DNA from: Chloroflexota bacterium | GTDB lineage: Bacteria > Chloroflexota > Anaerolineae > Anaerolineales > Anaerolineaceae | Assembly (NCBI GenBank): GCA_023434145.1 | Contig: JAEYTI010000101.1 | Span: 1-15,255, forward strand | Direction of reading: 5' to 3' | Length of the DNA: 15,255 nt | The notes under the pieces: generated by a model | The model's input: the letters and a program-made list of their open reading frames with translations, nothing else | Databases searched by the model: none | What the model was told of the DNA's origin: nothing | Translations under genes and position numbers: made by a program | Shown here: one piece after another, positions 12,409-15,255 of the stretch | How the letters are laid out: the number at the start of each line of letters is the position of its first letter | How positions within the stretch are numbered: position 1 is the first letter of the stretch

Positions 12409-14016
12409 ATGACGACCTACGAAGACGCATTTCGCCAGCTCGACGAGAGCCTGCTCCAGCGCATGGAGCGGGCCAACAGCCCTGGCCTGGTGCTTGCGCT
12501 GACAGATCGCAGCGGCCCTGTGCGCGTTTCTGCCCTCGGGTGCGCAGAGCTGAACGGGCAGAGCCCACTCCAACCCGAAGCCCTTTTTGCCATTGGCTCG
12601 GTGGGAAAATCCTTCACCGGGGTAGCGGTGCTGCAAGCCGCTGAAGCGCGCCTGCTCGATCTGCACGGCCCAATCACCGATTATCTGCCCTGGTTTAGCG
12701 TCCGAAACCGCTTCCAACCCATCACCGTACACCATTTGCTGACCCATTCCTCCGGTCTGCCGCGCGGTACCGACTTTTCTCCTGATCCGCGCGCCGAAAT
12801 CTACGCTTTGCGCGAGCTAGAGATCGGATTTGCGCCCGGATCGCATTTCTCGTATTCGGATGTAGGCTACAAGCTGCTAGGCTTGATCCTGGAGCGGGCA
12901 ACAGGCATGCCCTATGCCGACCTGATCCGTGAGAAGATCTTGCTGCCGCTGGACATGCATAGCACCTTCGCTGTGCAGACGCACGAACTGCGCCCGCGCA
13001 TGGCGACCGGCTACCGCAGCGTGTACGATGACCGCCCGGCGCATCCGAGCCACCCGTTGGTAACCGCCGAATGGCTGGAAACCAACTCGGCGGATGGCTC
13101 GATCGTTTCCACGGCCGAGGATATGGCCCGCTTCGCGCGGATGCTGCTCAACGAGGGGCTGGGGCCGCATGGGCCGGTCCTCTCGGAGCTGGCCTACCGC
13201 AAGATGGCCTTTCCAATGATCGAGGATGATGGCGAGGCGTATAGTTATGGCCTGCACCTATTTGAGGATGAAGGCTTCCGTTATGCCGGGCATGGCGGCG
13301 ATATTCCCGGGTACGAATCCTACATGTGGCTCGATCTGGATAACGGCTTTGGAACCATCCTGCTCGCTACAACACCCTACCCGGCGCGAGCGTCGTTCCT
13401 GGCGCTGGAATTTTTCCGCGAGATGAAGCTCTCAGGCCGCCTGCCAGAGATCCCCCCGCTGCCAGATTTCACGCACGTTCACAATCCGGGCGACTATGCG
13501 GGTGTGTATCACTCGCGTGATTGTTCCCTAACCCTGCACGCAGAGATGCACCGGCTGGTGCTGGCTTGCGATGGACAGCACATCCCTCTGGAAGAGCGTG
13601 GAATGGATACATTCTACGCCAATCATCCTGGCTGGAACCGTTACCTGCTGCGCTTTGGCCGTTCGCAGCGCAACGAGGTAGTAGAGGTGAGCTACGGCCC
13701 GCACTGGCTGTACTCCGATCGATACCACGGGCAAACGGAATTTCCAACCCCGCCCGAATGGGAAACCTTCACCGGGCACTACCGGGCGCATAATCCGTGG
13801 GCCAGCAACTTCCGCGTATACATACGCAAAGGCAGGCTGATCTTGAGCGAGCCAGACGGCAGTGAGGAATACCTTGCGCCGCTGGGCGACGGCCTGTTCC
13901 GTATTGGCGACGAGGCGTATATTCCCGAGCGCATCCGCTTTGACGATGTGGTGGAGGGTAAGGCACTACGAGCAACACGCTCCGGATGCCCCTACTACCG
14001 TTTTTTCACTGAGTAA
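12409..14016 (+). CDS. CubicO/beta-lactamase-family serine hydrolase with two C-terminal beta modules
   Basis: The 535-aa protein has the class-C beta-lactamase/peptidase S12 fold. The SxxK motif is SVGK (S64, K67), the second motif is Y149-S-D where YxN is usual, and the third is HGG (295-297). HHLLTHSSGLPRG (108-120) is typical of the family. Two similar C-terminal modules follow, starting at PGDYAGVYHS (360-369) and FTGHYRAHNP (454-463), comparable with the lipocalin-like domains of S12 peptidases and esterases. There is no signal peptide, so it is probably cytoplasmic, unlike true beta-lactamases. It may be an esterase, D-amino-acid peptidase or amidase. The ATG has a GAGGAG site 7 nt upstream, and its own promoter lies at 12347-12375. 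It converges on the glycosidase gene at 14137. Confidence 0.88.
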   Translation: MTTYEDAFRQLDESLLQRMERANSPGLVLALTDRSGPVRVSALGCAELNGQSPLQPEALFAIGSVGKSFTGVAVLQAAEARLLDLHGPITDYLPWFSVRNRFQPITVHHLLTHSSGLPRGTDFSPDPRAEIYALRELEIGFAPGSHFSYSDVGYKLLGLILERATGMPYADLIREKILLPLDMHSTFAVQTHELRPRMATGYRSVYDDRPAHPSHPLVTAEWLETNSADGSIVSTAEDMARFARMLLNEGLGPHGPVLSELAYRKMAFPMIEDDGEAYSYGLHLFEDEGFRYAGHGGDIPGYESYMWLDLDNGFGTILLATTPYPARASFLALEFFREMKLSGRLPEIPPLPDFTHVHNPGDYAGVYHSRDCSLTLHAEMHRLVLACDGQHIPLEERGMDTFYANHPGWNRYLLRFGRSQRNEVVEVSYGPHWLYSDRYHGQTEFPTPPEWETFTGHYRAHNPWASNFRVYIRKGRLILSEPDGSEEYLAPLGDGLFRIGDEAYIPERIRFDDVVEGKALRATRSGCPYYRFFTE

Positions 14017-14048
14017 TCAGAGGATTGTTACTACTGGTTCGTCAATTT

Positions 14049-14100
14049 GGTTTTGATGGATGGAACAGAGGCAGAGAACCCTGTTCCATCCATCAAAACC
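14049..14100. terminator. 20-bp perfect hairpin between convergent genes
   Basis: Arms 14049-14068 and 14081-14100 are perfectly complementary around a 12-nt loop. It is centred in the 120-bp gap between the convergent genes ending at 14016 (plus) and 14137 (minus), where a bidirectional terminator is expected. No U-tract follows on either strand, although the stem ends in GGTTTT/AAAACC. Confidence 0.65.
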
Positions 14101-14136
14101 GGTATGACTGACTACTACTGAAAAGAGCCAGGGGAT

Positions 14137-15030
14137 CTATGGCTGTGGTAGCGGCGAAGCGTAAATCCCTAGGTGGTTCGCGACCGGCCGTTCGCGCATC
14201 GGGATGCGGGTATGGATGGGTGCGTTCAGGGGGTGAATACCGTTCTTTGAGGTCACCAGTGCAGAGGAGCCGCCACCATCCAGGTTGAGCGCCGTGGCTG
14301 CTCCTAACTGTGCGGCAAACTCAGCCAGTTCGTTAAGATTCATCCCCTCGCTGTAACCATCCTGGCGTCCATCGACAACGATTAGCCATAACCTTTTCCC
14401 TTCCCTGTCGACGGCAACGGCGGTCCTGGGATGAAAGTTGTCGGCAAAGTCAAAATGGACCGCTGATCCGTTCTGGACGAGGATCTCTCTACCTGCCAAC
14501 GCCTGGACTGTGTCTTTTGGACAAGCATTTTTCGTGATTTGCGCCCCTGCTTGCGCAAAGCAAATTTTGGCAAATTGATCGTCATCTTCGGAATACTGCA
14601 CGCCGTTTGAGATCGCCAGCCCTAGAACATCCACCGGGTCATTCGTGTGTGGGTAGTAGTCCCAAAAGGTCTTTCCAACGGCAAATGGTGTAAAGAAACT
14701 ACCATTAATCGCAAGCTGTAGGTGATTTTTTTGCAAGAATTCACTTGTGGTCATGGCGCAAGTGTCAAGGTCACAATGAGAATCGCCGGGAGTGACCAGG
14801 ATGTCGATCCCCGGTACGGTTAAATCGATATCAGCAACGTGGATGACCAGCGGGCGAGGGGTAGAGCGGACGAGACGACTATGCGTGACGCCCTGGAAAA
14901 GTATTGACTGGATATCACTTCTGGGCGGGCGTCGGATGAGAACGACGACAACAACCATCAAGATGAGCATGAGAAGAAGGAGCAGCGCTTTAATTGTGAT
15001 GAGGGGCCAGCGTCTTCGGCAGTGATGCAT
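14137..15030 (-). CDS. Membrane-anchored phosphodiester glycosidase family protein (NAGPA/DUF2233-like)
   Basis: The 297-aa protein has a basic N-terminus and one strong membrane segment (about 12-32), giving a signal anchor with the domain outside. The body has the NAGPA-type pattern: INGSFF (108-113), PRTAVAVDREGKRLWLIVVDG (201-221, the hydrophobic strand), SEGMNLNELAEF (227-238), NLDGGGSSALV (249-259) and ERPVANHLGIY (280-290). Relatives remove N-acetylglucosamine or similar sugars from phosphodiester links, and bacterial members are often in envelope or exopolysaccharide metabolism; the substrate here is unknown. Four cysteines at 86, 91, 157 and 170 lie in the external part and could form disulfides. 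By eye it is more AT-rich than its neighbours. No Shine-Dalgarno site precedes the ATG at 15030; see the -10 box at 15037-15042. Confidence 0.86.
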   Translation of the reverse strand: MHHCRRRWPLITIKALLLLLMLILMVVVVVLIRRPPRSDIQSILFQGVTHSRLVRSTPRPLVIHVADIDLTVPGIDILVTPGDSHCDLDTCAMTTSEFLQKNHLQLAINGSFFTPFAVGKTFWDYYPHTNDPVDVLGLAISNGVQYSEDDDQFAKICFAQAGAQITKNACPKDTVQALAGREILVQNGSAVHFDFADNFHPRTAVAVDREGKRLWLIVVDGRQDGYSEGMNLNELAEFAAQLGAATALNLDGGGSSALVTSKNGIHPLNAPIHTRIPMRERPVANHLGIYASPLPQP

Positions 15031-15036
15031 GAATAA

Positions 15037-15042
15037 ATAATA
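15037..15042 (-). promoter_or_regulatory. Candidate -10 box giving a leaderless glycosidase mRNA
   Basis: The minus strand reads TATTAT (15042-15037), six bases, then the ATG at 15030. A normal start distance would place transcription initiation at or next to the A of the ATG. This fits the lack of a ribosome site. There is no good -35 box, so confidence is low. Confidence 0.25.
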
Positions 15043-15091
15043 TCACTGGAAGCCGAAGAGACTGATTAAAAAAGGTGGGGTCTCTGGGTTT

Positions 15092-15144
15092 TGCCGTGGT
15101 TGCAGGGGAAAAGTGGCTCGCAACTTCCCCCCGCAACCACGGCA
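15092..15144. repeat. Imperfect long hairpin upstream of the glycosidase gene
   Basis: The outer arms 15092-15103 and 15133-15144 pair perfectly over 12 bp. Inner blocks GGGG/CCCC and AAGT/ACTT extend the stem with small bulges around an 8-nt loop. It may end a transcript from a gene beyond the right edge or be a stand-alone intergenic repeat. Confidence 0.6.
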
Positions 15145-15192
15145 GTTCTCAAAGAGCCAAAAGTTGCTTGTGCTTGGTATCAATACAGAAAA

Positions 15193-15253
15193 GGTAGACT
15201 TATATTTGTTGTGGGCGCGGCGTGATGGCGCCCACCACAAATATAAGTCGACC
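15193..15253. repeat. Long hairpin at the right edge of the window
   Basis: Arms 15193-15218 and 15228-15253 pair at 24 of 26 positions around a 9-nt loop; the core is 15197-15249. It is only 48 bp from the preceding hairpin. No gene is visible in 15031-15255, and these two hairpins account for most of the stretch. The adjacent gene lies outside the window. Confidence 0.7.
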
Positions 15254-15255
15254 GT

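Noticed and set aside
15043..15240. A 65-codon minus-strand frame at the right edge
   Set aside because: It is made largely of the two long hairpins, has no ribosome site and no recognisable sequence.
14..15253. Palindromes as insertion-sequence ends or transposon inverted repeats
   Set aside because: Arms are adjacent, with loops up to 12 nt in the perfect stems, do not flank any transposase gene, and differ in sequence from site to site.

Overview
The window is a GC-rich stretch of bacterial chromosome with compact genes and recognisable Shine-Dalgarno sites. The two-subunit glycine decarboxylase (GcvPA/GcvPB), the ATPase-TPR-LuxR regulator, the DUF362 protein and the membrane-anchored phosphodiester glycosidase together fit a Chloroflexota (Anaerolineae-like) genome. 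That assignment is an inference from gene content. No rRNA or other lineage marker is present.

Layout. Positions 116-3690 (minus strand) hold a glycine-cleavage operon: a strong sigma70-type promoter, a tandem glycine riboswitch ending in an intrinsic terminator, then gcvH, gcvPA and gcvPB with overlapping ends. gcvT is not in the window. A divergent control region (about 3690-3935) with a perfect 26-bp inverted repeat separates the operon from a run of seven plus-strand genes. These are a large LuxR-type ATPase regulator (3936-6284), an internally duplicated vanadium-haloperoxidase/PAP2-like exported protein (6450-7901), an alpha/beta hydrolase (7994-8782), a DUF362 protein with an incomplete Fe-S motif (8954-10117), a 2-Cys glutathione peroxidase (10168-10644), a membrane-anchored PAF-acetylhydrolase-like hydrolase (10741-12144) and a CubicO-type serine hydrolase (12409-14016). 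A minus-strand phosphodiester glycosidase (14137-15030) converges on the last of these.

How they work together. The gcv genes form one pathway, oxidative cleavage of glycine, induced by glycine through the riboswitch. The plus-strand genes are mostly hydrolases and redox enzymes, probably in several transcription units, since separate -10 boxes and hairpins lie between many of them. No single pathway links them convincingly. The regulator lies just upstream of the haloperoxidase-like gene and may control it, but nothing in the sequence proves this.

The most unusual feature is non-coding. Nearly every gap contains a long, nearly perfect inverted repeat (13-26 bp arms, mostly short loops) of unrelated sequence, usually without a U-tract. 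One forms two mutually exclusive hairpins, and one lies between divergent promoters where it cannot be a simple 3'-end terminator. I see no CRISPR array, insertion sequence, tRNA or rRNA, and no clear new multi-gene system.
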